Assembly (NCBI GenBank): GCA_015680685.1
Contig: MNCI01008068.1
Span: forward strand, 92,804 to 154,803
Origin: Gnetum montanum
Lineage: Eukaryota; Streptophyta; Gnetopsida; Gnetales; Gnetaceae
Direction: 5' to 3'
DNA: 62,000 nt
Position numbers and translations under genes: made by a program. Shown here piece after piece: positions 10,749 to 22,495 of the stretch (positions within the stretch are counted from its first letter, which is position 1; every line of letters begins with the position of its first letter). The notes under the pieces were generated by a model. It saw only the letters and a program-made list of their open reading frames with translations, did not search any database and was not told where the DNA came from.

Positions 10749-10990
10749 AGTGTCAAGTCCTCTAACATACTCCTTGATGTTGCCTAGAACACTTGCATCT
10801 TCAACTTTGGCCTTTTGTTGTGAAGGACACCATCACCACTGGTGCTGCTAGCATGCTCAGTTACATCGACATTAAGTACTATTGGATGCATCGACTCACA
10901 TCCAAGAGTGATGTGTACATTTTTCAACATGCTATTACTACATATTTTGAGATGTTGCAAGGCTATCTACTACAACAACTCCAGCAGCCA
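10749..10990 (+). pseudogene. Receptor-like protein kinase fragment (catalytic loop to subdomain IX)
   Basis: One frame reads KSSNILLDVA, a stop, then IFNFGLLL: the end of the catalytic loop (K-x-x-N) and the DFG motif with D changed to N. After a frameshift a second frame reads VKDTITTGAASMLSYIDIKY and YWMHRLTSKSDVYIF, matching the activation segment (TTxAAGTLGYIDPEY) and the KSDVYSFG motif of plant receptor-like kinases. The P-loop, HRD and C-lobe are absent. A short decayed fragment, not a gene. Confidence 0.65.
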
Positions 10991-11104
10991 CCACAGTAGA
11001 TCCAAAAACATGATGGACGTGGTGCTAGCATTTCTAGCTAACAATGAAAGAAGAAACTTGACTGAGAGGATGTAACAAAATTGGGGCATGGACATAGAAA
11101 GAAA

Positions 11105-11476
11105 GGATTAGTGAATGGTGCACTTGGCACAATTCATAGTATCATGTATCGTCTTGGTAAACAAGCACTTGCATTACCATGATACGATGTTGCTGATTTT
11201 GACTCTTACATTAGATGTCCCTTTAATAATGGTAATCATCATTATGTGCCAATTGTACCTGTGGTCTGAGAAGCATCGCGTCAATTACCATTTCGATTGG
11301 CATGGGCCATGTCTATTCATAAATCTTAAGGAATGACACTAGATAAGGCTACTATTTACATAGGATCAAGAGAAGTTATAGGTCTAACATTTGTTGCATT
11401 ATCTAGAGTCAAGATCATTGTCTCTTTGAGGATTCATCCTCCTTTTTCTTTGTAGAGATATAGAAAGATTTCATAT
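11105..11476 (+). pseudogene. PIF1-type DNA helicase C-terminal fragment
   Basis: A single frame with four stops reads GLVNGALGTIHSIMY, FDSYIRCPF, VPIVPVV, QLPFRLAWAMSIHKS-GMTLDK, GLTFVALSRVK and IHPPFSL. These are the C-terminal helicase motifs of the PIF1/RecD-like superfamily 1B (WAxSIHKSQGMTLDK and VALSRV). The wording is closer to stand-alone PIF1-like helicases than to plant Helitron helicases, but too little is left to be sure. The frame starts abruptly inside a segment (11047-11110) that resembles the middle of the nearby MITE. Confidence 0.75.
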
Positions 11477-11851
11477 GCTAAGCATATCTATAGTAGAATT
11501 GTAGAGAAAAATCATTTTACTCAATTCGAAGATTAGGCATATTGATTTCACAATTATCACTATATGTTGCCTTTTTCTCAATCCTATTGTACACCTTTAT
11601 AATATTTGTTGCAGTAATTATGTATGTTTTTTTATCAACATATACGAAATTTAAAATATTTTATTATACCAATTTATGTTTACCAGTGTATATTAGTTGG
11701 TATGCAAATACTGATATTATTGAAATAGTTCAAATAATATTTTAACTTAAACTTTTATAACAATGTCCTTTATAATGATAATTCATAACTTCAAAACTTT
11801 ATAAAAAAAATAGTTAAATTCTACTCCGAGCCTACAAAATGGTTCCACTAG
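11477..11851. other. AT-rich spacer
   Basis: Between the helicase relic and the MITE. No gene or repeat recognised; ends in a TA run at 11854-11869. Confidence 0.5.
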
Positions 11852-12138
11852 CTTATATATATATATATCTCTATGAATTAGTTGAGATGAGTTTAAACAC
11901 AGTGATGTTAACCAAGCCTAACTATTGTACAAGGAAACAAGATAACTAAAAACAGAATTGCTCACCCATCCTTTGTTTCTCAATCCATTTGTTTATTCAT
12001 GATGTTTTTGACTCAAAAACACCATGAACAAACAAAGACAGAAAAAACTTGACCGAGAGGGTAAAACTAAATTGGGAAATGGATAGAGAAATAGAGGATG
12101 GATGAGTGATTCCATTTTTAGTTATCTTGTTTCCTTGT
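11852..12138. mobile_element. Palindromic MITE, left part (interrupted by element C)
   Basis: A (TA)n run, then a left arm with GATGTTAACCAAGC and CAAGGAAACAAGATAACTAA, a centre, and the start of the right arm whose end reads TTAGTTATCTTGTTTCCTTG, the reverse complement. The right arm continues after element C at 18658. Reassembled, it is about 365 bp with arms of about 145 bp and TA-rich ends, with no coding capacity. This is the shape of a foldback or Tourist/Stowaway-like MITE; the superfamily cannot be fixed. Confidence 0.75.
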
Positions 12139-13050
12139 TGATGAGCAGTGAGGTACCCCTACACTCAACCATACGAATATGAGCATGTACGCACGATCCG
12201 GTAAAACTCCACAAACAAACTAGTTGTGGCACCTAGATAGTTATATGTTGATCGTAGTTCACTGTCTTCTCACCTAGACTAGTATTTGCTTTATCATGTA
12301 TGGTTTAGTCTAGATTGAGGTGTATGATGTGGTTTTTAACACTATGCTACTCCTAAAGACAATGAGAAATAATCTTAATTAAGCTAATAAGCAATATAAA
12401 ATAAGATCTAAGCTAGCCTAAGTGCAATGAGCATTTGTCCTTAATCATCCGTATGCATCTTAGACTTCATGTACTACTTCTGGGATTACCAAGCACACAT
12501 TACTCGAGCACTACAAGACGTACTACTAGGTTACCAAGTAGTTACACTTAAATGTTTGTGATTAAGACGTACTCATTTCACATTAACAATAGAAATTGTA
12601 AATGATAATAAAAAAAATATTAACTAAGAAAATAATAATAAATAATAAATAATTAAAACAAATTAAAAGCTAAGTGAATACTACAATGATGGAGTAATCT
12701 CAATATTTATTGCCGATCATGTGCATGTCCAAGTACATCACACTCGAAGAAAGGTCCCATACAATTATAAATAACATACTATGGGCATGCACTTGGGAAA
12801 AGGAACTAAAAATTAACTAAAAACTGACAAAAAGGCTCGACCCTAAAGACTTATCAAAGAAAGACTCCTCCCTGTGTGCCTGAGTGCTATATTTATAGGC
12901 TAACATAGGAATCACGATATCGTGTATACGATATTGTATCTAGGCTGAGATATTAGGTACCCAATATCCTGTACTTGATATCATGTACTTGATATCTTGT
13001 ACTCGATATCACATACCTGATATCAGGACTTGGCAAACCACGATTCATCA
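12139..13050 (-). repeat. 3' LTR of element C (912 bp)
   Basis: TG...CA ends. Its U3 holds an array of GATATC/GATATT motifs at about 12915-13022, longer than in the other LTR of the same element because of extra CTTGATATCATGTA-type units. A TATA box (CTATAAATATAG on the minus strand) lies at about 12889-12900. Confidence 0.9.
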
Positions 13051-13064
13051 TACCCCCACAACTG
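13051..13064 (-). other. Polypurine tract of element C
   Basis: CAGTTGTGGGGGTA on the minus strand, abutting the 3' LTR. Confidence 0.8.
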
Positions 13065-13226
13065 AATAAAAACTCATCCTCGAGTCAAGAAAAGTGAGGA
13101 ATAAATTCATTTAATTACAAATAATGGATAGGTATGGGATTATTGAATGACCATGGACTGTTTCATGCCACAATGTGGGACTAAACAAAATTTGGACATA
13201 GACACAAAATACAAAACTTGTAGAAC

Positions 13227-13664
13227 TCATGTGGTTCTCGGTGGTGGTGGCTCTTCCAAGGGTACCTTTTCTTTATCTTGCGGTCTAGGGTTCTGAGATT
13301 GATACCATTGAAGAAGCACCTGAAGTTTCTCCTCTTCTGTTCGAGGATCATGAGTCATCCATGCTAATGTTCCAATGTTTGATGGAGTCAGCACTTCCCA
13401 TGGACACGGCAACTATAGGAACACTTAATTGGCCTTGACATACCATGCCGCAAATAGCCGTCATTCCTCTTCATAGGCTCTGACCCTAACTTCTCCACCT
13501 TTTTCTTAGCTAGATTATGCAGTGACAAGAGTTTCCTAATGGATGCTAAATGATTGTGCCTCCTGCTCTGTAGGTTCTGCATGAGGTCCTTGGCCTCTAC
13601 CTCCTCTTGAATGTTTAGTTGCACCTTGAGAAGGTCCTCCTTACTATCATCTTTTAGGGGCCAT
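13227..13664 (-). pseudogene. ORF3 of element C, reduced by internal deletion
   Basis: The start (ATGGCCCC at 13664) and the first 60 or so codons are joined straight to the conserved C-terminus (PCPWEVLTPSNIGTLAWM, then EEPPPPRTT before the stop). The globular domain and the whole coiled coil are gone. That C could still transpose without most of ORF3 suggests the protein is not needed in cis. Confidence 0.7.
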
Positions 13665-13788
13665 TTGTAATCACACAAGGACTTACTATTAGTAAGGTTG
13701 TTTAAAGAAATTTAATTATCTTTAGGGGCCATTTGTAATCACACAAGGACTTACTATTAGTAAGGTTGTTTAAAGAAATTTAATTATC
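13653..13788. repeat. Perfect 68-bp tandem duplication
   Basis: Two identical copies (13653-13720, 13721-13788) of a unit starting TTTAGGGGCCATTTG and ending TTTAATTATC, across the ORF3 start of element C. Identity in an otherwise decayed element points to a very recent slippage event or an assembly artefact. Confidence 0.9.
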
Positions 13789-13899
13789 TTATACCTTATT
13801 CATTGCCTTTAATAAATGCTTAATTCATACTTAGTGTGATTCTAGAGCTAGAAATTTTTCAAGGAAGTTGCCCTAAAAGTTTAATGTCAAACCTGATTT

Positions 13900-15400
13900 G
13901 TTTAGGTTACACATAAAAGGACATGTAATGGTTCTGAGGAATGTTCAATAAAATGATGACAAAGAAAAGAATAGATTTGACAAGGGAGTACTCGAAGGGT
14001 ATAAAATGATGTGATGGCGTGCAACAGGTACAAATTACAAAAGTCACGCAAGTGCGTCCTCCCCAAAGTAGGTTCCAACCCATAATGCCCTTAGGTAACC
14101 ACACCTTAGAATGCCTGTAGGCACTAGAAGGGTTAAATGTAATCTTCACTAGTGCAACAAAACACACACATGTTAAATACCACCATGATGAGATATGAAT
14201 TCTATGCCACACAAGACACAAGTTATAAATACTTGGACAGTGAGATGAGAGGAATTGTAGAAGGGATTGTAGAGATCGGGACATGAGTTAATTGACTCTG
14301 GGCATAATAAATCCAAAGTGTTGTGTGTGATTAAAGTACCATTAGCCTTTTGCTCTAAGATCAAAGCCAAGTCCATACCTCTAATCAATGACATCGCATT
14401 GTTTCATCCCAATGATAGACAACCATAAGAGCATCATGACAGCAAGGCGTATGATCACTTGGCGTTTTGTGCAAGGGAGGAGTGATTCAAATTTGTCTAG
14501 AGCACATCTTTCTTGGTCTTTTATTTTCCACCTCATTTCTTATTTTTCCCCTTGCTTTTCTTTTTCTCTTTTTTTCCCTTGTCTTTTTTCTTCTTCCGAC
14601 TGCTTTTTGCACTTTGTCTTTTCCAAAAGTGATCTAGAGAAGCCACCAACCTTCAAGCATGGGTGCATGTCTTTCTAGTGGGACCCCCTAGAATAGCATT
14701 GAGTTCCTTTATTGAGTGCCTTTATCAAAACTCTTACTCCAATTTTTCATTATATCTACAAGGATCTTAGTACAACCAAGCTGCATGATAGCACCTACAG
14801 ATGTTACCAAAGAGAATCCACAAATTCCCTTGATGTCACACCCTTTCCATTCCCTCTTAGTTCATCACTCTTTGCTCTGGGCATAATGAGTACAAAGTTA
14901 CTTTAAGTTTTTAATGATAACAAGAATATCATCGTACCCATCATAGAACCTCTTATTAATAGAATGGATAGGTGGATGGTGTGGGCTCACTATCTAAATA
15001 ATTATTCCCTTGTGACTCAATAACATAGAACAACACCTCAATCGACTAGTTACATGAGTGTTTTATTCATAGATGAGATTACCCACAAAAAGATAAAATA
15101 ACAAATTGAAAGAAGAAAAATTAGAAAACGAAAAATCAAAAAATAAATAATTGTAAAACCAAAGAAAAAGAAAAACATTTACTAATTCTGCTTGTTAGAA
15201 TGGAGGGTGAGGGGTTCTTCACCATGACTAAACCATGGCGAGAATTAATAATTGGAAAGTTTGGATCCATGCATATTAGAACTATTGGAATCTGATCATA
15301 TCCAAACCACTAGGTGTCTTTTGGTGTGGTGGAAGGAATGTACCAAAATTGGGGTTCATGCACTTGATTATAGTAGGCTTAGTGGGACAGATTATAAGAT
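13900..15400 (-). other. Block X of element C
   Basis: Non-coding block between gag and ORF3, matching X in A, D and E (for example GGGTCCTCCCC at 14060 and the GGTGCATGTCTTTCTAGTGG segment at 14660). Includes a pyrimidine-rich run at about 14505-14620. No ORF of note. Confidence 0.65.
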
Positions 15401-15627
15401 GTGATCATGTGACAATAGGCTAATCCACTATGGCACCCGTGACCATAAGACAGTATGCAAGGATTGATATGTCTCCCCATGTGGTTATATTCATTGGGTC
15501 ACATGGTTGCTGGAGTATTGATTGGTGGCCTAGATAAGGTAACAAGAGGCGTTGAGTTTGAAGATGAAGGCGCATCACTGTGTTGGGCTTGTGCTGAGTT
15601 GAAGGATGTAGTGGTTTCAGAATCGTG

Positions 15628-17502
15628 TTATCTCTTTCTATGACCATGCCTAAAGAAAGAACACTTCTGACGTTGTGGAGGACTCCCACTATTGTTGACA
15701 GTAGCAACACAAGTAATGTTCGTGGGTTGGTGTTGTGGTGCAAAACCTTTTGGTACTACTGGTGGCGATGTAGGAGGAGATGAAGGATGAGAATATTGAG
15801 AGCAAGGAGAAGTATAAGGAACATGAGGTGGTGATCCCATAGGAGAGGACATGGGTTGATGATACTCAGGAGAATGATAATGATGAGGTGAAATAGAGGA
15901 TGTAAATCCAATTGGAGAAATAGGGTGTTGAACATAATAAGTGCTTGGTTTCAGGTGATAAGAAGGGTGTGGCTAGTTTGGCGATGGCCTCCCCCATGAC
16001 TAGGGATTTTTCCACTGCAGTTGAGCATAGTACTGAGGCTGATAAGAATTTGCCCATGGATAGTATGATGAGTTGTGGAATTGCCCATAATGTTTTGGGA
16101 CAAGGATGTGCCCAACCATGTAATTCTATATGAAATCTGGATGTAACATTCTTCCCCAATGCTCATGTAGATGTGACAAGATTGGGCATTGGCCTCCTAG
16201 GTAAGTGTACAGGAAAACATTGCATTGATACTTATGTTTTGTGGTTGAGTCCCTATCCTCATTCTCTTCAGCCCTTCTTTCCAATTGTCGAATGGTGTTT
16301 TATCATGTTTCGAGGTTTGGTATCCTTTGTTTGTTTTGGTCATCAAAGTTATCTTTTGTAGGTCTCCCTCTAATAATGTTTGCATATTCTCTACATTTTT
16401 CATGTACCCACTCTATCAACTTGTTGACCTTTGCCTCAATTTCATCTAGTGATTTTAGTATTAGCAAAGGTAGAAATGATTTCACCTCCTCGAGGTGAGT
16501 TGATTTCTCCTCTTTATGATTATGGACCTTTTTTACTTCAACAGTTTGATCCTATTGAGATTTTTAAACATTATCCCATTTGGCTATTTCTCCTTCTTCT
16601 TTTGCTACCCACTTAATAAGCTCTTGGAATCGATGGGTTCATAGTTCATATGGTTGACCTAGGGCATACATCCCTAGGGTCTCCCTTGTTTCATTACGGA
16701 GCCCATCCATGATGTGGTACATTAGCCTTTCCTTAAAGAACCCATGACTTGGGCATTTATTTAACAAAGAGTAATATCTTTCTAAAGCCATGTCCAAGGG
16801 TTCATGTTGCCCTTGTTTCCACTTTTCGATTTGTCTCCTCAAGGCTGACACTCTTACATAGGTTTTATATCTTTCATTGATGAGTTCTACCATTGTGGGC
16901 CAATGGTGAATTGATTTCATCTTTAAAGACCTATACCATACTTTTGCTTGGCCAACTAGTGTCATAGGGAAAATCTTAAGTCTTTTCCACCCATTATCAA
17001 TATTGTTCCATGCACAAGCATTATAGAAGGCTTGTAAATGGTGTTGCAGATCTAAATCATAGCCTCTTAAGAACTTAGGAAAGTTGTTTAAATCAAGCCT
17101 GGGTAGATAGCTTTCCTTAGGATGCTTGCAGGATATTTGAATAGCCTCTTGTATATGCATTAGGCTCTTAGTGGCTGACAAGGGTTCATCATCACTAAGT
17201 AGGTTATGAGTTTGTGAGTTAGGATGATGTTGTCTTTGTTCATGTTGGCGTTCTTGACTTTGCTGGTGGGTTCAATTTTTATTTCTATGCTAACCCCTTG
17301 AAAAATAGTCATCCATGTCACAACCCAACGTTGAAAGACCAAAGAAAGAGATGGAACTGAAAAACTCATCATGACTTTTGTAAGTCTTCCAATCATCCCC
17401 TGATGTACTCTTGCTACTCATTGAGAAGGTCCTAGGCCTTACAGGCCCCATCATTTTAGGGGACATCCCATCTTCACTAGAGATGTCTGAGTTGGATGAC
17501 AA
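15628..17502 (-). pseudogene. Gag polyprotein of element C
   Basis: The longest clean piece (17181-16639) reads LPRLDLNNFPKFLRGYDLDL, WKRLKIFPMTLVGQAKVWY, then LERYYSLLNKCPSHGF and LMYHIMDGLRNETRETLG, the retrotransposon Gag core of Ty3/gypsy elements (capsid; W-x-L...A..WY...H..R....EPL..Y..RF.L...C). Downstream, broken by stops, are a helical linker, a conserved CNVFLYTYLGGQCPILSHLHE motif region (split here by the length limit: C-x12-C-x5-H), a Pro/Ser-rich tract and CSFFRHGHRK. No CCHC zinc knuckle is present. The true start is uncertain because of frame breaks near 17200-17300. Confidence 0.75.
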
Positions 17503-17756
17503 AAGTCCTTGAGTATCGTTGGGATGTCTATGAACATATGAAACTCCTACATGAGATTAAGTACTCCAAATGTCTTCATTGGTTCTCCAATGAATTACCT
17601 TCCTAGATGTTGTGTTATCATTGTCTTGTAAAAGAGACACTGTTGTGAATTATGTATAACTTAATTGAATTTAATTTCTTTGCCTAAAAGATATATCGTT
17701 AATACCCTGTTACAACGATCTTGTATGATATAACTAATCTAGCTAACTAGCACTAT

Positions 17757-17774
17757 CCCCAACAATAGTGCCAA
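17757..17774 (-). other. Primer-binding site of element C (tRNA-Asp type)
   Basis: TTGGCACTATTGTTGGGG directly follows the 5' LTR on the minus strand. It matches the complement of the plant tRNA-Asp 3' end (TGGCGCCGTTGCCGGGG) except for transitions only, as expected from decay of a methylated site. Athila- and Tat-type gypsy elements use this primer. Confidence 0.75.
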
Positions 17775-18657
17775 TGATGAGTGGTGAGGTACCTCTACGC
17801 TCAACCATACGAATACAAGTGTGTATGTACGATCTAGTTGAACTTTGTGGACAGACTAGTTGTGGCACCTAGACAGTTATACATTGATTGTAGTTCACTA
17901 TCTTCCCACCTAGACTAGTATTTTCTTTGTTATGTATGGTTTAGTCCAGAGTGAGGTGTATGATGTGGTTTCTAACACTATGCTACTCCTAAAGACAATG
18001 AGAAATAATCTTGATTAAGTTAATAAGCAATATGAAATAAGATTTAAGCTACCCTAAGTGTGATGAGCATTTGTCCTTAATCATCTGTACGCATCTTGGA
18101 CTTCATGTACTACTTCTGGGATTACCAAGCATAAATTACTCGAGCACTATTAGGCACACTACTGGGTTACCAAGTAGTTACACTTAAATGTTTGTGATTA
18201 AGATGTACTTATTTTTCATTAACAACAAGAATAGTAAAAATATGATAAAATAAATATTAACTAAGAAAATATCAATAAATAATAAATAATTAAAAAATTA
18301 AAAGCTAAGTGAATGCTATAATGATGAAGTAATCTCAATCTTTATTATCAATCATGTGCATGTCCAAGTATGTCACACTCAAAGAAAGGTTCCATACAAT
18401 TACAAACATCACACTGTGGACATGCACTTGGGAAAAGAAACTGAAAATTAACTAAAAACTAACAAAAAGACTCGACCCTAAAGACTTATTAGAGAAAGAC
18501 TCCTCCCCATGCACCTAAGTGCTATATTTATAGGCTAACACAGGAATCACAATATCATGTATACGATATCGTATCCAGGCTAAGATATCAGGTTCCTAAT
18601 ATCTTGTACTCGATATCACATACCTGATATCGGAACCTAGCAAACCACGATTCATCA
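17775..18657 (-). repeat. 5' LTR of element C (883 bp)
   Basis: TGATGAATCG...CTCATCA ends on the minus strand. The U3 array reads GATATC, 8 bases, GATATC, 8 bases, GATATT, 8 bases, GATATC and so on (18538-18640), followed by TATA (CTATAAATATAG) at about 18524-18535. Confidence 0.9.
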
Positions 18658-18736
18658 CTTGTATAGTAGTCAAGCTTGGTTAACATGATCTTCTTTAAAA
18701 TCATCTCGTCCAATTATATATATATATATATATACT
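18658..18736. mobile_element. Palindromic MITE, right arm remainder
   Basis: Starts with the target duplication CTTGT of element C, then AAGCTTGGTTAACATGAT and CATCTCGTCC, the reverse complement of the left arm at 11885-11930, and ends in a (TA)n run at 18714-18735. Confidence 0.7.
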
Positions 18737-21523
18737 AGTTCGTACTTTTTTGGTAAATGTAGTGCTTCATCAAACCAAGCAATTTTTAACAATGAAAATT
18801 GACATGCAAATTCATAGCATTGTACAAAAATTAAGTTGGCGCAAACCACATCATCGTCTCACATGTTTATCACGTTTATTATGAATGTGGCAAACAATTT
18901 CAAAAAATTATGAAGATGGGCATTGATGCATGTACAATTAGAAAACAATTGAAAATAAATCACAAGTAAAGATACATAATTCAAATAAAAATTATATAGA
19001 TTCTTTGGTGATATGGTGGAATATAATTAAAGTAAAACTTAAGTTGAAATTCTCCATTTTAATAAATAAACTTGAAAGTGTAAAACATTAATGATGCTAA
19101 TAAATGATAAAACCTATTAAGAAGAGATTTCAAAGTTACATAATTTGATCTTCATAAATTACCAAAAGTTATACACTCTATACTACCTCTATGTTTGTTT
19201 GCTAATGCTGATAGTTAATATGCATTTTTTTTCCAACCACAAGGCCATGTTAAAAGTGCCTTGTTGTCATATGCCAACCTTTTTTTTCCATATGGCCACA
19301 TTTTATATTGATCATTTTTGCCTACCACAAATTCTAACTCATTTACCAACCATTATGCCATAGTTTTTTCCCATCACATGTTCATGTTAAAAGTTCTATG
19401 TTTTCTACCAACTTTTGTTTGGCCAACCATAGGCAATGTTTTTATCTTGGTCTAACCAGTTTTTAGGTGCCACAAATTCTAGCCCATTTTCCCACAACAA
19501 GGTCATGTTCTATCCTAGCCTATTGATCATTTTTTGCAACCATAAATTCTAGTGTGTAATTTTTCATTGAACGTAACCATGTATGCATGTGTTCATCTCC
19601 TTTCTTCCATCATCATCCATGATTGTTGTTAGCTATCTATTTAAAAAATAAATAAATTTTAAACCCCTACTCATCTACATTTTTGGAGGCACACAGGTAC
19701 TTGTATCCATATGATAAGTAGTCATGACTAAGAATTGAGAACAAGTTGAAGTAGTTTGCAAAGAAGGAAAGGGAACGTAAATTGCATAGATAAGCAACAT
19801 TGATGTCATTGACCTTGTTAAGGTGAATGTAATAACGATCCTCATAGTCATCTTTTCATAATAACATAGATCTATTTTACTGTTACATTCTTTCCAGACA
19901 CATTAGGTATGGCAATACGATTAGGATTTATACATTATGTGTGTTTTCTGAGTGGGTTATTGGAGACAACTTATCTTATTATAATTGCACTTTACATGTA
20001 ATGATTATGATGTATTTACATGCTTAACTAACATGATTATGTATACTAATCCTATTTGATGTGTTACATAGGTGATGTTGTTGGCAAGGATGTTGGGTTG
20101 GGGGTACAAAAGCACCTATTTGATATGTATTTATGCTTTATATGTAATTTTAATATTTATACGTTTGAACTATAGCCTATGTTATGTAATGTTTGAACAT
20201 GCTTTTAGCATATGTATGTGTAGAGCATTTGTTAGGGACCTCGTAGGTTCAAATAGATTTTAATTTAGAGTCACAGCATGTTTGTGCACAACATGTTTGT
20301 TATGCACAATTGAAGTGTCAGGCATTAGCTCTAGAAAATAAAGAAATAGACTTATTGAAAAAAAAAGGTTTAGGTAAAAAAGTGTAAAATTAAAAAGCAG
20401 GTGTTCCATGTGACGTGCCAAAGGGAAAAGAAGGAAACATGCAAAAATAACTAATAAGCATTATGCTTATGCATAAAGTATAAACAATAACCTTGTCGCC
20501 CTTACTTTCCCATTGCCATTTTATTTTCTTTTTACTTTCCTTTGCACCACCTCCTTTACATTGCCTCCTATGTAGCAAAAATTTGGATTTTGGATTTTCC
20601 ATAACAAAAATAGATTTGCAATTCCTTCTCCTTCATTTTTCTTTCATTTTTTTCATGGTTTTATTTTTATTTTTTATTTTTTTGAAATTTTGAGATTTGT
20701 GAATGATTTTTACTTACTTTGGACCTAGGTTTGGGATTGTTGTGTGATTTTATCTATATGGAAATAGAACTTATTTAAAGAAAAATAGAGTTTTGCTACA
20801 TTTTTCAGGATTTTATGCTTGTTTCAAACTTTTTACTGTAACAATTTTAATTGGTGGGTTGTCTTTACCTTTTCTGAATTAGTGTATATGATCATGTGAT
20901 GTGCGCATGTGGGGTAGATAGTTAAAAGATTAAGTTTAGACATGTTTTTTTGCATATTTTCTAAAATTTTATGGTTTTGGTTGTGAATTGTTTATTAATA
21001 AATATGCAATGTATGGTATGATGTGGATTTGTGGAATATGATATGTGATGTTGATAAGATTGACATGGTTGGAATATTACATTTTAAGGGCCTATTATGG
21101 TGTGGGAGTTTCAATCATAACTAGATATAATTAAATATTATTAATTATTATTTTATTGATCAAACTTCGAACATGCATAACTTTGCTTTTGGGAGTTTAA
21201 TATAGGTGAAATTAGTGTTGTTGGGATCATCTTGGGAAGTACTTTCTAATTGTGGAATTGGTTTTTTCTTTGGACATATTACATTTTCGAGGTTATTATA
21301 GTGGTCATTTTTGTGGAATTTCATGTAATTTGAGAAATATGATTATTGCACAAAATTTTGTTTTGTCAAATAGTGATATTGTTTCATGGAATGAATGTGA
21401 CTATTAGGTGTGGATATATGTGGTCATGTTATGTTTGTTGTATTAAGCTAGCTTAGACTTATACATGTCTTCCCAATGATGCTTGTAATGGTCATTGGTG
21501 GGTGGTGCTAGCATTAGGCTATG
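18737..21523. other. AT-rich DNA between elements C and D
   Basis: No gene recognised. A degenerate tandem region at about 19190-19560 repeats phrases such as CCACAAATTCTA, GGTCATGTT and CTACCAAC with a spacing of roughly 100-200 bases. The part from about 20280 to 21523 is the left flank into which D inserted and runs on at 29279. A GGATGTTACA end at about 30440 would suit an old long LTR, but no matching start was identified. Confidence 0.4.
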
Positions 21524-22305
21524 TGATGAGAAGCGAGGTACCCCTACACTCAACCATACGAATACGAGCGTTTCATGCGTGATCGAGTCGAACTCTGCAA
21601 ACGGGCTAGTTGTGGTATCTAGACAGTTATCTTTAGGTCTCAGTTCACTGTCTTCCCATCTGGACTACTGTTAACTTTTTCACGTATGGTTTAGTCCTGA
21701 ATGAGGTGTATGATGTGTTCCTATGCTAATGCTACTCCTAGAGGCAGTGGAAAATATCTTTGATTAAGCTATGAGGAAAGGGAGAGAGAATCTAAACTAG
21801 CTTAAGTGTGATGAGCATCCATTCCTCAATCATCCATACATACCTTGGACCTCATGCACAACTACCACTGGGATTACCAAGTGCAGATCCTAGGTACGCT
21901 ACTGGGTTACCAAGTAGTCACACTTAAATGCTCGTGATCAAGTCATACTCATTCGCGTTTAACATGAGTTTAGGGTGAAGAGATATTAACTAAGAAGGAA
22001 GTAAATAGAAATTAAGTAAATAATTATCTCAATCTTTATTTCTGGTCACGTGCATGTCCAAGTACATCACACTCGAATAAGGATGTTGTACAATTACAAT
22101 CACCACACTGCAGGCATGCACTGGGAGAGAAGGGTTGAGAGGAAAAACAAAAACTAAAATCAAAACTTAACTCTAAAAACTAAGACTAAAAAACTGCTTA
22201 TCAAATCTATCTACTTCTTATTTATAGATGAGGAGATAGGCTATGATATTGCGTACACGATATCACATACACGATATCGCAGTTAACTAAAATGATGACT
22301 CATCA
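21524..22305 (-). repeat. 3' LTR of element D (782 bp)
   Basis: TGATGAGTC...CTTCTCATCA on the minus strand. GATATC motifs at about 22242-22280, then TATA (CTATAAATAAG) at about 22218-22228. Nearly the same length as the 5' LTR. Confidence 0.9.
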
Positions 22306-22319
22306 TACCCCCACGACTG
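22306..22319 (-). other. Polypurine tract of element D
   Basis: CAGTCGTGGGGGTA on the minus strand, abutting the 3' LTR. Confidence 0.8.
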
Positions 22320-22495
22320 AATGAAAACTCGTCCTCGAGTTATGATGAGGACAAGCTGCATTGATTACATAGTGGATAGGTATGGGATTATTGAATGGTG
22401 AGAATGAGTTCATGTTGTAGTGTGGAATCAAAAAAAATTGAGACACAACACAAGGAATGTGAAAGAAAATCCTAAAGCTACAAAATTGATGGAAC

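Larger units (their letters stand above)
12139..18657 (-). mobile_element. Family N element C, complete (6.5 kb)
   Basis: Both LTRs (17775-18657 is 5', 12139-13050 is 3'), a primer-binding site, gag, block X, an ORF3 reduced to its two ends, and a polypurine tract. A perfect 5-bp target duplication, CTTGT, lies at 12134-12138 and 18658-18662, and the insertion splits a palindromic MITE. No pol domain was found. Compared with D it lacks the internal promoter motifs and some 2 kb of ORF3. Confidence 0.9.

Noticed and set aside
11115-11336. Separate 73-residue protein
   Set aside because: Overlaps the PIF1 helicase relic in another frame; the helicase frame explains the sequence better.
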